Source of the DNA: DATMBF01 sp035559595
GTDB lineage: Bacteria; Bacteroidota; Ignavibacteria; UBA10030
DNA length: 64,000 nucleotides
Assembly (NCBI GenBank): GCA_035559595.1
Contig: DATMBF010000048.1
Span: forward strand, 62,001 to 126,000
Direction: 5' to 3'
Part shown: in pieces, positions 42,144-52,152 of the stretch
How positions within the stretch are numbered: the stretch's first letter is position 1
How the letters are laid out: every line of letters begins with the position of its first letter
Position numbers and translations under genes: made by a program
Notes under the pieces: model-generated
The model's input: the letters and a program-made list of their open reading frames with translations, nothing else
Told to the model about the DNA's origin: nothing
Database searches by the model: none

Positions 42144-44567
42144 TTACTTGGATACAACCATCTTGTTAATCCGGCTGAAGCTTCGACCGTTCTTTGTATG
42201 GACGTCGATGCGATAGAAATAGGCACCACTCGGTAATCCGCTGGCCTCAAAGCTTACATGATAGGTGCCCGCGTCTCGATGATCTTCCACAAGCAGGGCA
42301 ACTTGACGACCGAGAAGATCAAACACACTTAAACGAACATATGCCTCTTCTGGAAGCCGAAATGAAATCTGCGTTTCGGGGTTGAAGGGATTAGGATAGT
42401 TCTGAAGGAGTTCGAACGTGGTCGCAGTCGTTCTCGCGACAGTCGGCGTTTTTGTCCTCGTGACCACTCTGTTGGATGTCATCACCACTTTGGTTTCTGT
42501 GCTGACCAGTGTGTAGTTGACCGTCACCGTGGCAAAGCCGACAACGCGGTAGGTGTAAGTACCCGGCCTCGTAACCCAGTAGGCGAGCGTTTCGGGATTG
42601 CTCAGCGTCGCACCTTCCGATGAGACAACGTTACCATCGGGATCCACCAGGTAGACGTCGACATCGGCGGTAGGTGACCAGCTCAATTCCGCAGAGATTT
42701 GGATGGTGTTCTCTTCAACCTCGAAGGGGATGTTGTGCGTTTCCGGAATGCCTTCAACGGACGGACCCATTGAGCCGGTGAACGTTTCCGTCACATCCGT
42801 AAAGGTCACACCGCTCGGAAAGATTTGCCCGTCGATGTAAACTCTGTCCAGAGAGATATTCCCCTCAATTGCCCTCGCCTCGAATGTATGAGCCGTGTTG
42901 GTCAAGCCGCCGTAGGCACTTCGAACGCCCCATTGGGTTGTATTGCTATGGAAGGAAATGAAGCCCCTTGATTGCCCATCAATGAAGACTTCGGCTGTTC
43001 CGCCCTTTGATGTTCGTGGGTATTCTATCTTGATTGCACTGCCGAAGAATTTGATATGGAATAATGGCCGCTGATTCGCTTTCTTGCCCTTCGCTTTTGC
43101 TTCACCAATGCGGTAGGCACCGCCTGAAGCGTTCGGATCCTGAACCGTCGTCCATTGTCCGAAATAGCCAATATTGGCGTCGCTCTCCTGGGTTGTGAAC
43201 CAATGGCCGCGGCTGGACCATCGAGTATCGCCGCTCAAGAACTGGAGTCTGTTACCAGCTGTTGTTCGTGCCAATTCAACTGCGCGTCGCACATTAATAT
43301 AGCCTGCACCGACGTGGTGCAACGGAAGGCCCGGCATCGGGTCGGCAGTAGATGTCAGAATATCTTCGATTTGATCGGGGGAGAGGTTGGGATTCGCTTC
43401 GAGCAGAAGTGCGACTGTCCCAGAAACAAATGGTGTAGCCATTGATGTGCCGCTAAGCGCTTGATACCAAAGGCTATACTCGGGGTTGGTGGCATCAACA
43501 AAGTTGCCAAGGGAACCTGTCGGTGTGCCCGGTGCGCGTGTGGACCGTATACTGACACCCGGCGCCGTAAGATCGGGATGGAGAAACTCGTCGCCAGCGA
43601 TGCCGCGGCTTGAAAAATTCGCGAGTTGCTTGAGCGAATTTCCGGCTGCAACGGCAAGGACCCAGGGGACGCTCGCATAACGGCTCATCGTGTTATCATT
43701 GGGACCGGCATTGCCGACGGCAAACGAGACAACCATGCCAAGTCGATAGGCCTCAAAGGATGCTCTGTTAATGGGATGATTTGGATCGAAGCCCGTTGCC
43801 GTCGTTCCCCAGCTGTTGGTGATAACGTTGATGCTGAAACGATCACGGTTTGCAATCGCATAGTTGAGACCCTTCAGGGCATCGAGGAGGGCCGAAGTTG
43901 CGGCAACATCGGCGCCGAGCATGCTATAACCAACGAGACTTGCATCCGGTGCAATGCCGTCGTAGAATCGGGGCCGCCGAGGGTCATTTTTCGAAACTTC
44001 CCCCGTGCCCGCAACCGTACCGGCGACGTGCGTTCCGTGTCCACTATAGTTATCCGTGTCGGCAATTCCCTCGATGTAAGCGGCGAATCCGACAGCTCCG
44101 GCGTCTGTAACTGCGCGAACATTTTCTTTCACTTTCGTGCGGAACGGCAGGTCAGGATGAAGCCCATTGATTCCCGTATCGAGGACGTAGATCGTCACGC
44201 CTTTTCCCTTGATTCCGTACACATCATGAACATAGTGCCCGCCTGTTATTTCGGCCGAAGTAAAATTGAAATACTCGATCTGTTCGTTGTAGTAGATGCT
44301 TTCGACCGTTTCCCAGCGTGCGATGAGCGCTATCTGCTCCTTTGTGAGGACTGCACCGGTCATGGGCAAATGACTGAGTGCCTCAAAAGGAACGCCAAGT
44401 ACTGTAAGGCTCAAAACATCATCCTGGCTACGCCATGTAACGATGACACTGAATGGTCCTGGTTCGGCTGTCATTCTCTGTTGCAGAGCCGGATCAAGAA
44501 GTGCGTCGGCAAAAAGGCTCTGGGCGAGGAGAAGCACCGTAAAAACTACAAACACCTGAAATCTCAT
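42144..44567 (-). CDS. Subtilisin-like (S8) protease with T9SS sorting domain
   Basis: An 807-residue protein. Signal peptide 1-20 (VFVVFTVLLLAQSLFA); a short propeptide; S8 triad Asp130 (IYVLDTGI), His177 (SGHGTHVAG) and Ser375 (SGTSMATPF), with the oxyanion Asn at 251 (NSWGTT). A beta-sandwich follows (GGTAEVFIDGQSRGFISF), then a pre-peptidase-like domain (LAYWVTRPGTYTYRVVGFAT) and the sorting domain LLQNYPNPFNPETQISF ending MVVSK. The ATG at 44567 has GGAGGATAG upstream and begins the signal peptide; a longer in-frame reading runs into the pseudogene upstream. It shares its C-terminal domains with the giant protease downstream, suggesting duplication. Confidence 0.94.
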   Translation of the reverse strand: MRFQVFVVFTVLLLAQSLFADALLDPALQQRMTAEPGPFSVIVTWRSQDDVLSLTVLGVPFEALSHLPMTGAVLTKEQIALIARWETVESIYYNEQIEYFNFTSAEITGGHYVHDVYGIKGKGVTIYVLDTGINGLHPDLPFRTKVKENVRAVTDAGAVGFAAYIEGIADTDNYSGHGTHVAGTVAGTGEVSKNDPRRPRFYDGIAPDASLVGYSMLGADVAATSALLDALKGLNYAIANRDRFSINVITNSWGTTATGFDPNHPINRASFEAYRLGMVVSFAVGNAGPNDNTMSRYASVPWVLAVAAGNSLKQLANFSSRGIAGDEFLHPDLTAPGVSIRSTRAPGTPTGSLGNFVDATNPEYSLWYQALSGTSMATPFVSGTVALLLEANPNLSPDQIEDILTSTADPMPGLPLHHVGAGYINVRRAVELARTTAGNRLQFLSGDTRWSSRGHWFTTQESDANIGYFGQWTTVQDPNASGGAYRIGEAKAKGKKANQRPLFHIKFFGSAIKIEYPRTSKGGTAEVFIDGQSRGFISFHSNTTQWGVRSAYGGLTNTAHTFEARAIEGNISLDRVYIDGQIFPSGVTFTDVTETFTGSMGPSVEGIPETHNIPFEVEENTIQISAELSWSPTADVDVYLVDPDGNVVSSEGATLSNPETLAYWVTRPGTYTYRVVGFATVTVNYTLVSTETKVVMTSNRVVTRTKTPTVARTTATTFELLQNYPNPFNPETQISFRLPEEAYVRLSVFDLLGRQVALLVEDHRDAGTYHVSFEASGLPSGAYFYRIDVHTKNGRSFSRINKMVVSK

Positions 44568-44602
44568 CAATCTATCCTCCTTCCTGAAATAGGTCTTCTC
44601 GT

Positions 44603-44976
44603 TTAGTGGTTTTTCAATTGTCTGAGAGTACTTGCGAAGTCTGAGCGTACGGACATCTTTCTCACAACAGCATTGGCATGGAGACAATGGAGAAGCGCAC
44701 CGAGGGATCGCTTTTCAAGCAGCTGACAAACACAACCCACGTTGAAGAATATTGTGCATTAAGGGACCCTGCAATATCGCGGCCGGCTACCTTCGAGAGG
44801 GCTAAATCGAGAAGAATCAAATGGGGCCGGTGGCGATCGCTTAATTGGAGCACTTCCGTTCCCGTAGGTGCCTCCCCAATCACGCAAACATTCTGTTGGT
44901 GGGAGAGGAATTCTCTTAAGCTTTTTCGGAACTCTTCGTGCCCCATCCGCTACGAGAATTTTGAGCTTTGGGATGC
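44603..44976 (-). pseudogene. Broken receiver-only response regulator
   Basis: Three consecutive frames together read as a receiver domain. IPKLKILVADG (from 44974) breaks at a GGGG run near 44941. HEEFRKSLREFLSHQ...HRPHLILLDLALSK...TWVVFVSC then breaks near 44677. The last piece, NAVVRKMSVRSDFASTLRQL, ends with a stop at 44603. The phospho-acceptor Asp (LLDLAL) and the Lys of VRK survive. No normal start codon remains in the first frame. The G-run break could be a sequencing error, but two shifts plus a missing start argue for a pseudogene. It shows the same beginning as the intact NarL-type regulator next door. Confidence 0.65.
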
Positions 44977-45088
44977 TATCAAATAGAATGGGAGTTCACA
45001 ATCGGTCGAATTGCGTATTTTGGAGAATAGAGAGGATTACGGAAGGTATACTGAATCTACTCTAGGGAGATGAGATGATACGACGAGG

Positions 45089-45766
45089 CTACGACTTCAG
45101 CTTGAGCAACCCGATTTCAAACGCGTAACGCACAAGACCGGCCGTTTCATGAATGCCAAGCTTTTTCATGATGTTCGATCGGTGGGTATTGACGGTCCGA
45201 ACGCTCAGGAATAGTTTCTCGGCAATCTGTGGGCTGGTGAGACCTTGGGCGATGAATTGGAGGATCTGAATCTCACGCTGACTGAGCTTCCTGACAGGAG
45301 GTGGCGTCCGGGGCTGTTCTTCGCTAGAAGTTTTCTTGATGAACCCGTCGATAATGATGTCCGAGATTTTCCGACTGAAGTAACGCTTGCCTGAAGCGAC
45401 AGTAGAAATGGCGTCGAGAAGCTCCTTTCGGTCGGCATTCTTTAGCACGTACCCATCCACACCGGCACCAACCATTTGCGAAACATACTCTTCGCTTTCG
45501 TAGATCGTAAGGATGAGAATCTTAAGTTGCGGAAGTTTCTCCTTCAGCAGGCGGGCGGCTTCGATTCCCGAAAGTTTCGGCATGGAAAGATCGAGCAGGA
45601 TCACATCAGGTTTCGTCTTTGTGGCCATTCGAATTGCCTGCTCACCGTTGGTCGCTTCGCCGATGACGGCAAAATGTTCCCCACTCTCGAGAAGAGCTCG
45701 TAGTCCACTCCGAACGATACTGTGGTCGTCTGCGATGAGTAATCGAATTTTCTTCTTAGAGGCCAT
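45089..45766 (-). CDS. NarL/LuxR-type response regulator
   Basis: A 225-residue DNA-binding response regulator: receiver domain with Asp13/14, phospho-acceptor Asp59 (VILLDLSMP), Thr87 and Lys109 (GYVLKNA), a linker rich in Ser/Glu/Pro, then a LuxR helix-turn-helix at ~158-215 (LSQREIQILQFIAQGLTSPQ). The ATG at 45766 is 3 bp after the kinase stop, with an alternative GTG one codon earlier. It is almost certainly phosphorylated by the histidine kinase encoded immediately upstream. Targets are unknown. Confidence 0.95.
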   Translation of the reverse strand: MASKKKIRLLIADDHSIVRSGLRALLESGEHFAVIGEATNGEQAIRMATKTKPDVILLDLSMPKLSGIEAARLLKEKLPQLKILILTIYESEEYVSQMVGAGVDGYVLKNADRKELLDAISTVASGKRYFSRKISDIIIDGFIKKTSSEEQPRTPPPVRKLSQREIQILQFIAQGLTSPQIAEKLFLSVRTVNTHRSNIMKKLGIHETAGLVRYAFEIGLLKLKS

Positions 45767-45769
45767 CAC

Positions 45770-47554
45770 TTACCGTAACGGGATTTGCACACGAACACTT
45801 GTTCCCTTTCCTGGGGCAGTCTGAATCTCAAATCTACCGCCCAACAGTTCTGCACGCTCCCGCATGCTGAGCAGACCAACGTGTTGTTCTCCAACGGTTT
45901 GCCCATGAAAAGAAGCGATATCGAATCCGGTGCCATCATCGTGCACAGAAAGCTCTACCGACCTGTTGATGTGAGCAAGGCGCACCGTTAAGCGTTTCGC
46001 GCGTGAGTGTTTCAAAACGTTCGAGAGTGCTTCCTGGGCGATCCGGTACAGAGCTATCTCGACATGCTTGTCGAAGGGAGGAGTTTTTTCCTCATCGGCC
46101 TCAAACGTGATTTTCAATCGGCGCGTGCGCCCCATCTCTTTACACAAAAGCCTGAGAGAAATCAAGAGTCCGAAATCATCAAGGGTTGCAGGTCGTAAAT
46201 TTGAGGAAATTCGTCGGACTTCAAGAATCATGGAGTCGATCTGCGCCATGAGCTTGTCAATCTTGCGCTTCGTTCGTTGATTCCGAGTCGGAAGCTCATG
46301 TCGAAAAACCTCAAAATAGAGCTTGAGCGCGCTTAACCGCTGGCAAATGTCGTCATGGAGTTCCCTGGCGATTCGTTGGCGCTCATCTTCCTGTGCTTGT
46401 TGAATGAGAGCAGCAAAGCGTTCGAGGTCCTCGGTGTGGCGACGTACTGTTTCATCAAGCCGGCGCCTCATCTCGATTTCCTCAGTAATATCGCGCGCGA
46501 GCAGGACAAACCCCAAGACCTCCTCTCGCCTCAACGATGAGCCGGTTGAACCACGACTATCGTAGACCGCTGAGACAAGGAGAGAGATCGGGATGATTCC
46601 CCCATCTTTGCTGCGATAATGGACATAAAGGTTCTTGGAGAGAGCGTGGCGATCAGCGATTTCGGCCATGCTCCGGCTAAGCATGTCATGTTCCTGCACG
46701 AAATCCTTGAGGTGGAGTCTGGCCTGTCTGCCTCGATAGCCCAGAACGGATTCAAATGCAGGATTGGTATACTGGACAAACCCCGCGACGTCAACCACAG
46801 AAAGAAGATCGCCCATTGTTGAGAGGATATTCGCTGCAGTTGTTTGCGGAGTAAGCGCCATTAATTGGAACCTCAGGATCGCAAACGTGATCAGACCCGC
46901 CGTGATGGTCGTTGCGACAACGGCAATGCGAACTGTTTCGATGCCCATCATCGGGAGAAACGCGTCCGCAACGGAACCTATCGTGAGCGGGATAACAACA
47001 GCAAGGATCATGAAGAGCGACTGAAGGCGTTCGCGTCGGGTTTTACTCGATCGCAAACGTTGATAACAGAGGTAAAGTCCGTACAGGAAGTATAGTTCAA
47101 GCCAGATGATGTAGAGTGTATAGCCGTCGGTGGGTGTTGAGGTGAATCCGAAATGGAGGTGAATAACTTTCGTAACATAGCCGTTGATCTGGAGGAGACT
47201 AAAGACGGCTGCCGGAAGGTAGAGCAACGCGAGGATTTTCGCATTCGAGAGAATATGATAACCTTGCCCAAAGGCGAGGGCGAAATGGAGAAACTGTGCA
47301 GGGATAAGGCAGAATCCCACCCCTGTAATCCGATTTGTCAGTTCTGCCACCGATGCGTCCTTTGTTACCCGCATGATGAATTCACCGCATCCCCAGAAAA
47401 TGAGAGAGAGAATGGTGAGAGACCAGAGGCGGTTCAGGATGCCCTGAGGATTCTCGATGGTGACGAAAAAGGCAAAGATGATGTTGGTAAGAACCGCAAT
47501 GAGAGAAAGGAGTGCGTAGACGCTGAGATTAAGATCCGTAAGGAAGGCTGGCAT
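45770..47554 (-). CDS. Sensor histidine kinase, HisKA_3 type with 7TM and PAS domains
   Basis: A 594-residue membrane sensor. The N-terminal ~240 residues hold seven hydrophobic helices (LSVYALLSLIAVLTNIIFAF ... AGLITFAILRFQ) of the 7TM histidine-kinase type. A PAS domain spans ~250-370 (LLSVVDVAGFVQYTNPAFES, GFVLLARDITEEI). The dimerisation/phospho-acceptor helix carries RIARELHDDICQRLSALK, and the HATPase has the N-box RIAQEALSNVLKHS plus the G-box VHDDGTGFD. The ATG at 47554 is preferred over an adjacent TTG. It forms a two-gene operon with the NarL-type regulator. The signal is unknown; haem or flavin in PAS cannot be judged. Confidence 0.94.
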   Translation of the reverse strand: MPAFLTDLNLSVYALLSLIAVLTNIIFAFFVTIENPQGILNRLWSLTILSLIFWGCGEFIMRVTKDASVAELTNRITGVGFCLIPAQFLHFALAFGQGYHILSNAKILALLYLPAAVFSLLQINGYVTKVIHLHFGFTSTPTDGYTLYIIWLELYFLYGLYLCYQRLRSSKTRRERLQSLFMILAVVIPLTIGSVADAFLPMMGIETVRIAVVATTITAGLITFAILRFQLMALTPQTTAANILSTMGDLLSVVDVAGFVQYTNPAFESVLGYRGRQARLHLKDFVQEHDMLSRSMAEIADRHALSKNLYVHYRSKDGGIIPISLLVSAVYDSRGSTGSSLRREEVLGFVLLARDITEEIEMRRRLDETVRRHTEDLERFAALIQQAQEDERQRIARELHDDICQRLSALKLYFEVFRHELPTRNQRTKRKIDKLMAQIDSMILEVRRISSNLRPATLDDFGLLISLRLLCKEMGRTRRLKITFEADEEKTPPFDKHVEIALYRIAQEALSNVLKHSRAKRLTVRLAHINRSVELSVHDDGTGFDIASFHGQTVGEQHVGLLSMRERAELLGGRFEIQTAPGKGTSVRVQIPLR

Positions 47555-47685
47555 CAAGCTAAGGCATGACTTGATGAAGTCAGGATTATTCTTGTTCCAG
47601 CGGCAGGATACGAGAAATTACAACGAGATACAAGGGTGAAGAACTGTGGGGAAGATTGTGATTTTCCTCCCCTACGGTTTTTCAA

Positions 47686-50600
47686 TCAATCCGGAAGGGT
47701 AGCAGGCTCCGATCCAACGTGAAAGCGCTCGCGAACGATCTCTCTCAGCCGAACGATCAAGTCTTCAAGCAGGGCATAGAATGTTGGCACAATCACAAGC
47801 GTAAGGAAGGTGGAGATTGCCAATCCGAAGATCACGGCGACGCCGAACGGACCCCAGAATGCAGCACTTTCGGCGCCCATGATAAAATGCCCCTCTCGCC
47901 AGTCAAAATCGAATCCGGTGGCAAGAGGAAGAATGCCGAGGACGGTGGTTGCCGCCGTGAGCATCACGGGTCGCAGGCGTGTCCGACCCGCTTCAATCAA
48001 AGCTTTATCAAGAGAGAGACCCTCTTCTTGCTTACGTTTTGCAAAATCCAGTAAGACGATCGCGTTCTTTACCACAATCCCTACCAGCGAAATAATCCCA
48101 ACTCCGGTCATAATGATGCTGAAGGGGGATTGAGTGATGATCAATCCCGTGAGAACTCCGATGAGCGAAAGCAGAACGGAGACCATAATGACAAGTGGAA
48201 CCTTGACAGAATTAAATTCTGACACAAGGATCAAGAACACCATCAGCAACGTGATGATGAACGCTCGGCTGAGGAAGTCCTGGGCCTTGTTTTGCTCCTG
48301 ATTCTGACCCGTAAACGAGATCGCATATCCCGACGGTAGCTCAAGACCGGCAAGCTTGGCGCGAACGTCTGCAAGCACCTCGGTGGCGAGTCTTCCCTCA
48401 ACGGTTCCCGTGATGGTGATGACCCGCTTCAGGTCTTTCCTTCGAATGTCTGTCACGCCTGATGTCTTGCGGATTTCGGCAACGGAAGTCAACGGAATCG
48501 ACAGAAGCTGCCCCCGCCGATTCATGAACGTGATGCGGAGTTGCTCAAGGTCTTCGACGGACAATCGCTGATCCTCCCGTAGCCGCACGCGAATCTTATA
48601 TTCATCCTTGCCAACGCGGTATTTCGAAGCTTCGACACCATTGATAGCAGCTCGGACCGTGGAGGCAATCTGACCGGTGCTCGTCCAGAACATTCCTGCC
48701 TTTTCCCGGTCGACGACAATTTCAACTTCGGGTTTTCCAGTATGATAGTCGTCTTTCAGGTCGACAAGATTCGGAATCGATCTGATCATTTCCTGAATCT
48801 GTTCGCTGATGGCTGCCAGCTGCTGGTAGTCCTCGCCGGAAACTTCGATGCTTACCGGAGCGCCTGTCGGTGGGCCCATCTCCTGTTTAGTTACACGGAT
48901 GTCGGCTCCGGGTACACCGGTCATCGCTTCACGCACTGCCTCCATCGTCACAAACGAGCTCTGGCTCCGATCGGTCTTCGGGTAGAAGTTTAATGCAATC
49001 CTCCCCTTGTTTGACGTTCCCTGTCCTCCGAAATCGAACGGGTCGTCGGATGTTCCGATGCTCACCGAAACGAACTCGATATCCTCTTTCCCCGAAACAT
49101 TGGTCAGCCTTCGCTCCAGTTCCGTGGAGATCGAGTTGGTAACATCGAGCGACGTTCCGGTGGGGGCTTCAATGCTCACATTGACAAGAGCCGGATCGAC
49201 ATTCGGAAAAAACTCTACACCCGTGTTCAGGAGACCGTAGAGAATGAAGATCAATACGAAGAGTCCGAACGCCATGCCGATGGTCTTCCCTTTGTGAGTG
49301 AGAGTCCACCGGAGCGTTTGCACGTATTTCTCTTGCATCCAGGGGAAGAACTCGTGATCGACCTTCGTGTAGAGCTTTGTAACAGGATTATACTTCTTCC
49401 ACCATGTTGGGTGTTTGAGGCTTTCCGCCGCTTTTCGGATTTCCTTCCGATAATTGATCCATTGCGCGCCTTGAACAGGGCTAATCACGTAGGCGACAAA
49501 GAGCGAAGCCCCAAGGGTAATAATGAGGGTCATCGGCAAATACCACATGAACTCACCGACTACTCCTGGCCAGAACAACAGTGGAATAAACGCTGAAAGC
49601 GTTGTTACTGTGGAGGTGAGGACAGGCAAGGCAACTTCTGAGGTGCCATCTTTTGCCGCCTGAATCGGGCTCTTCTTGTATTCCTGCTGGTGGCGATAGA
49701 TGTTTTCGATGACCACAATGGCGTCATCGACAAGGATGCCGAGCACAAGCACAAGGGCAAAGAGAACCACGAAGTTCAGCGTGATGCCGAACATGGAAAG
49801 AAACGCAAAACCGATCAGCATGGAGAGCGGTATGGCCGTAGAAATCAACAGCGAGTTCTTCAGCCCAAAGAACATAAACAGCGAAAGAACCACGAGAAAC
49901 ATCCCCGTCATAATGCTGTTCTCGAGCTCGTTGACGGATCGTTGAATGTTCACAGACTGGTCGTTCGAGATCTCAAGTTTCACACCGGCCGGAAGGGTGC
50001 TTTGCGAGTTCTTGACGATTTCCTTGACATCTGCTGCAATCCGCAGAAGGTTCTCACCTGCTCTTTTCCTTACTGCCAGAGAGACAACTTCCAGGCCGTT
50101 CAAGCGCGCATAGGTTTGTCGATCTTCAAAGGAATACTCGACCGTTGCGACGTCCCGCAGGTAGATTGGTTTTCCATTCTGGATCTTGAGAACAATCTCC
50201 TCCAGCCGCTTCGGCTCTTTGAATTCTCCCGGCACGCGAATCGAGAATGTCTTCTCCTTATCGTCGATCGAACCACCGGGGAGGGAGAGGTTTTCGTTCC
50301 GAATTGCCGTCACAATGTCATCAAAGCTGATGACGTAGCCGTTCATGCGGTAGATATCGGCATTGACTTTAACCTCTGGCTGTAGTCCACCGCTTAGATC
50401 AGCTCGCAGCACGCCCGGCACAGCTTCGATCTTGTCCTTAAGATCCTCGGCGATCTTCTTCAGTCGGGCGAGACCAACATCTCCACCAACGTTCACCATC
50501 ATAATCGGGAACTCGCTGAAGTTGATTTCCGAGACGGTCGGCTCGAGAATATCCGCCGGGAGATTCGGGCGGGCAGAGTTCACCTTGTCACGAACGCGTC

Positions 50601-50916
50601 TGAGGGCGTCGTCAATATCGATGCCGGTATTAAATTCCACGCGGATCGTCGCGAGCCCCTCCTTGGATACAGAAGTGATTTGCTTGATATCCTTGAGGGA
50701 TTTGAGATCGCGCTCCAGCGGGCGCGTGACGAGCCCTTCAATATCGGCAGGCGAGACACCGATGTAGGGAACCGTAACAATCACGAGCGGAATTGTGATG
50801 TCCGGTGCAGACTCGCGGGGAAGCGAGGTATATGAACCCCACCCGATAATGACGATGACGGCAATCAGGATGTACACCGCAACTTTATTATCAACCGCTA
50901 CATTCCAGATACGCAT
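47686..50916 (-). CDS. RND efflux transporter, inner-membrane permease (AcrB/MdtB-like)
   Basis: A 1076-residue proton-driven exporter with the usual duplicated layout: helix 1 (VAVYILIAVIVIIGWGSYTS), a large periplasmic loop, helices 2-6, a second loop and helices 8-12. The proton-relay Asp pair is in GILVDDAIVVIENIYRH, and the partner Lys in VGIVVKNAIVLLDFAKR. It exports drugs, metals or lipids through the tripartite pump; the substrate cannot be read. It is the last gene of the TetR-TolC-adaptor-RND operon, 143 bp after the adaptor. Confidence 0.96.
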   Translation of the reverse strand: MRIWNVAVDNKVAVYILIAVIVIIGWGSYTSLPRESAPDITIPLVIVTVPYIGVSPADIEGLVTRPLERDLKSLKDIKQITSVSKEGLATIRVEFNTGIDIDDALRRVRDKVNSARPNLPADILEPTVSEINFSEFPIMMVNVGGDVGLARLKKIAEDLKDKIEAVPGVLRADLSGGLQPEVKVNADIYRMNGYVISFDDIVTAIRNENLSLPGGSIDDKEKTFSIRVPGEFKEPKRLEEIVLKIQNGKPIYLRDVATVEYSFEDRQTYARLNGLEVVSLAVRKRAGENLLRIAADVKEIVKNSQSTLPAGVKLEISNDQSVNIQRSVNELENSIMTGMFLVVLSLFMFFGLKNSLLISTAIPLSMLIGFAFLSMFGITLNFVVLFALVLVLGILVDDAIVVIENIYRHQQEYKKSPIQAAKDGTSEVALPVLTSTVTTLSAFIPLLFWPGVVGEFMWYLPMTLIITLGASLFVAYVISPVQGAQWINYRKEIRKAAESLKHPTWWKKYNPVTKLYTKVDHEFFPWMQEKYVQTLRWTLTHKGKTIGMAFGLFVLIFILYGLLNTGVEFFPNVDPALVNVSIEAPTGTSLDVTNSISTELERRLTNVSGKEDIEFVSVSIGTSDDPFDFGGQGTSNKGRIALNFYPKTDRSQSSFVTMEAVREAMTGVPGADIRVTKQEMGPPTGAPVSIEVSGEDYQQLAAISEQIQEMIRSIPNLVDLKDDYHTGKPEVEIVVDREKAGMFWTSTGQIASTVRAAINGVEASKYRVGKDEYKIRVRLREDQRLSVEDLEQLRITFMNRRGQLLSIPLTSVAEIRKTSGVTDIRRKDLKRVITITGTVEGRLATEVLADVRAKLAGLELPSGYAISFTGQNQEQNKAQDFLSRAFIITLLMVFLILVSEFNSVKVPLVIMVSVLLSLIGVLTGLIITQSPFSIIMTGVGIISLVGIVVKNAIVLLDFAKRKQEEGLSLDKALIEAGRTRLRPVMLTAATTVLGILPLATGFDFDWREGHFIMGAESAAFWGPFGVAVIFGLAISTFLTLVIVPTFYALLEDLIVRLREIVRERFHVGSEPATLPD

Positions 50917-51059
50917 GAAGAGAGTCTTTCCAACAAACGTAAGGGGTTATTGGGTTTATGGAACTGCCTTTCGATGGGAACCATAGATGCGCACAATGCA
51001 AAAACCCATGGTGCAAATCGCATCATATTCTCCTTTTGGACCGGTGAGGGTCGATGGCT

Positions 51060-52121
51060 TTATCCGGCTATTTGCACGCGCTGGCCGTTCGCGAGTTTCT
51101 GGAATCCTGTAATGATCAGCCGATCCCCGGGGTTCAAGCCTTCGACAATCTGGACTTTGTTCCCCTGTCTGTTACCCAACTTGACCTGCCGCTCCTCGGC
51201 TTTTCCGTTGTTCTCGACGAAAACAATCATCTTGTCGGTGTCGACCTGCTGGATAACGGATTCACTAATGACGACTGCGTTGTTATTCGTGGAGCGGATA
51301 ATCTTGAGGCGAGCGATCATCTCGGGCTTCAGTTTTCGCTCGGGGTTAGCAAGAACGATCTCGATCGGGACGGTCCGGTTGTTGGCGGAGAGCACCGCAC
51401 CGACATAATTGATTGTTCCGACGAGCGTGTCGTCGGGAAAAGCATCGACCGTGATCAAAGCGTTTGTTCCGACGGCAACATACTGTGCGTGACGCTCTGG
51501 GACATCTGCTTGGATCTTGACATTGGAAATGTTGACCACGTGCGCCACGGGAACGGCGGGTGGGGCAAATTCACCTGCATCGACAAATCGGTCGTTGAAG
51601 AATCCCGTTATGGGACTCCGGAGGCGCGTACGCTCGAGGCGCGCACGGGCAAGCTCCATCTGAGCTTTTGCGGCGTCACGATTATACTCCGCACTCTTCA
51701 ACTGCAGCTCGCTGACGGCTTGGTCCTCAAATACCTTTGCCTGCTTCTCAAAATTCAGCTGAGCTAATTTGTATTGTGCTTCGGCTGCTTCGTAGCCGGC
51801 CCGGATGACGTCGTCTTTTAGAAGAGCGAGGATTTGTCCTTTCACGACAAGGTCCCCTTTCTTCACCTTCCATTCTTGAATGATGCCGCCTTCTTCAGGG
51901 GCAATCATCACATCATCGTATGCTTTGATGATGCCCGTTGCCTGAATGGCGTCGGTGAAGGGAGAGAGGCGGACCTCTTCTACCGTTACGAAGACCGGAG
52001 GGGGTTCAGCCGTTGCGGCGGAACCATTACTGGTTTTAGCATTGCTCTGGCCGCAGGAGATGAGGCCGATAACAGTAAGCAGCAGTGCTGTTGCAACGGT
52101 TAGTGTCGTTAGGAATTTCAT
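51060..52121 (-). CDS. RND efflux periplasmic adaptor (membrane fusion) lipoprotein
   Basis: A 353-residue protein with lipobox VIGLISCGQS (Cys ~23), then the barrel-sandwich/lipoyl halves (GIIQEWKVKKGDLVVKGQILA... and RLRSPITGFFNDRFVDAGEF) around a coiled-coil hairpin (AAEAQYKLAQLNFEKQAKVF), a beta-barrel (VPERHAQYVAVGT) and a membrane-proximal domain ending LANGQRVQIAG. It bridges the permease and TolC. ATG at 52121 after AGAGGATTCT starts the signal peptide. It lies 31 bp after tolC. Confidence 0.95.
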   Translation of the reverse strand: MKFLTTLTVATALLLTVIGLISCGQSNAKTSNGSAATAEPPPVFVTVEEVRLSPFTDAIQATGIIKAYDDVMIAPEEGGIIQEWKVKKGDLVVKGQILALLKDDVIRAGYEAAEAQYKLAQLNFEKQAKVFEDQAVSELQLKSAEYNRDAAKAQMELARARLERTRLRSPITGFFNDRFVDAGEFAPPAVPVAHVVNISNVKIQADVPERHAQYVAVGTNALITVDAFPDDTLVGTINYVGAVLSANNRTVPIEIVLANPERKLKPEMIARLKIIRSTNNNAVVISESVIQQVDTDKMIVFVENNGKAEERQVKLGNRQGNKVQIVEGLNPGDRLIITGFQKLANGQRVQIAG

Positions 52122-52152
52122 AGAATCCTCTCTGTTCGATTCAGTTGTACCG

